The position numbers and the translations under genes were made by a program. The notes beneath the pieces were generated by a model. It was not told the origin of the DNA. It saw nothing but the letters and a program-made list of their open reading frames with translations, and made no database searches. From assembly GCA_020025075.1 (NCBI GenBank), contig JAHHSR010000042.1, positions 1 to 13,878 on the forward strand: DNA of 13,878 bases, written 5' to 3'. Source of the DNA: Pectinatus sp. GTDB taxonomy: Bacteria > Bacillota > Negativicutes > Selenomonadales > Selenomonadaceae. Positions 13,760-13,878 of the stretch are shown here, in pieces (within the stretch, counting starts at the first letter, position 1; the number at the start of each line of letters is the position of its first letter).

Positions 13760-13787
13760 ATTATAATATAAACTACCTATAAGGCAA
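13760..13787 (-). promoter_or_regulatory. Promoter of the TauE-like gene
   Basis: On the minus strand TTGCCT (13787-13782), a 16-base spacer and TATAAT (13765-13760). The roughly 45-base leader contains a small hairpin (AGCTG / CAGCT, 13732-13746) before the Shine-Dalgarno. Confidence 0.7.
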
Positions 13788-13803
13788 GAAATTTTTATCA
13801 TAA

Positions 13804-13878
13804 TCCGCCAGAAGACTCCTTCATCTTAGGTGGGAGATGAATGGCGGCATCTTGTGCGGGCTCAATACCCGCACAAGA
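13804..13878 (-). mobile_element. Probable right end of a second IS200/IS605-type element, minus strand
   Basis: Two hairpins. The first at 13805-13847 pairs CCGCCA with TGGCGG outside and TTCATCT with AGATGAA inside, with a 9-base bulge on one side. The second, at 13850-13878, is a perfect 11-bp stem TCTTGTGCGGG / CCCGCACAAGA with a 7-base loop. On the minus strand the first contains ATTCATCTCCCACCT and GTCTTCTGGCGG, a pattern I recall from the 3' ends of IS605/IS1341-type tnpB elements. The element body and tnpB would lie to the right, outside the window. The assignment rests on pattern memory only. Confidence 0.5.

Noticed and set aside
1..13878. CRISPR array, prophage or toxin-antitoxin pair
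   Set aside because: No regularly spaced direct repeats, cas genes, phage genes or small paired toxin-antitoxin frames were seen on either strand.

Overview
The window looks like chromosomal DNA from a diderm Firmicute, most likely Negativicutes (Selenomonadales type). This is inferred. Strong GGAGG-type ribosome sites, TTG start codons, U-tract terminators and a PerR-type Fur protein point to Firmicutes. A complete inner-membrane RND pump with a lipoprotein adaptor needs a second membrane. Host genes are of moderate GC, while the transposase gene in the middle is clearly AT-richer.

Layout, left to right. Bases 1-52 are the right end of an IS200/IS605-type element whose body lies outside the window. 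It abuts a beheaded dehydrogenase 3' end (53-253). A bidirectional terminator then separates this from a minus-strand group: an HD-GYP cyclic-di-GMP phosphodiesterase (289-1413), an L-asparaginase (1527-2528) and a MarR regulator (2525-3046, overlapping the asparaginase start by 4 bases). Divergent from marR is an RND efflux operon: lipoprotein adaptor (3190-4389) and AcrB-like transporter (4403-7564), followed by an exported protein of unknown function (7613-8428). A perfect 26-bp palindrome in the marR/RND gap is the likely MarR operator. An IS200-type element with an intact tnpA follows (about 8520-9145), with a strongly structured leader. Next come a minus-strand yigZ-queF pair, an amino acid permease, tRNA-Ser(GGA) with its own promoter and terminator, a perR-like gene and a TauE/SafE-type exporter. 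The last 80 bases hold two hairpins that look like the right end of another IS200/IS605 element on the minus strand.

How the genes fit together. MarR probably controls both its own operon (with asparaginase, perhaps reading on into the HD-GYP gene) and the pump. No TolC-like outer-membrane factor is present, so the pump must use one encoded elsewhere. The remaining genes are housekeeping: queuosine synthesis (queF), tRNA-Ser, peroxide/metal regulation and transport.

No wholly new system is evident. The points most worth following up are the two inward-facing IS605-type ends that predict TnpB guide RNAs, the competing RNA folds in the IS200 leader, the MarR operator, and two genes whose Shine-Dalgarno is separated from the start codon by a hairpin.
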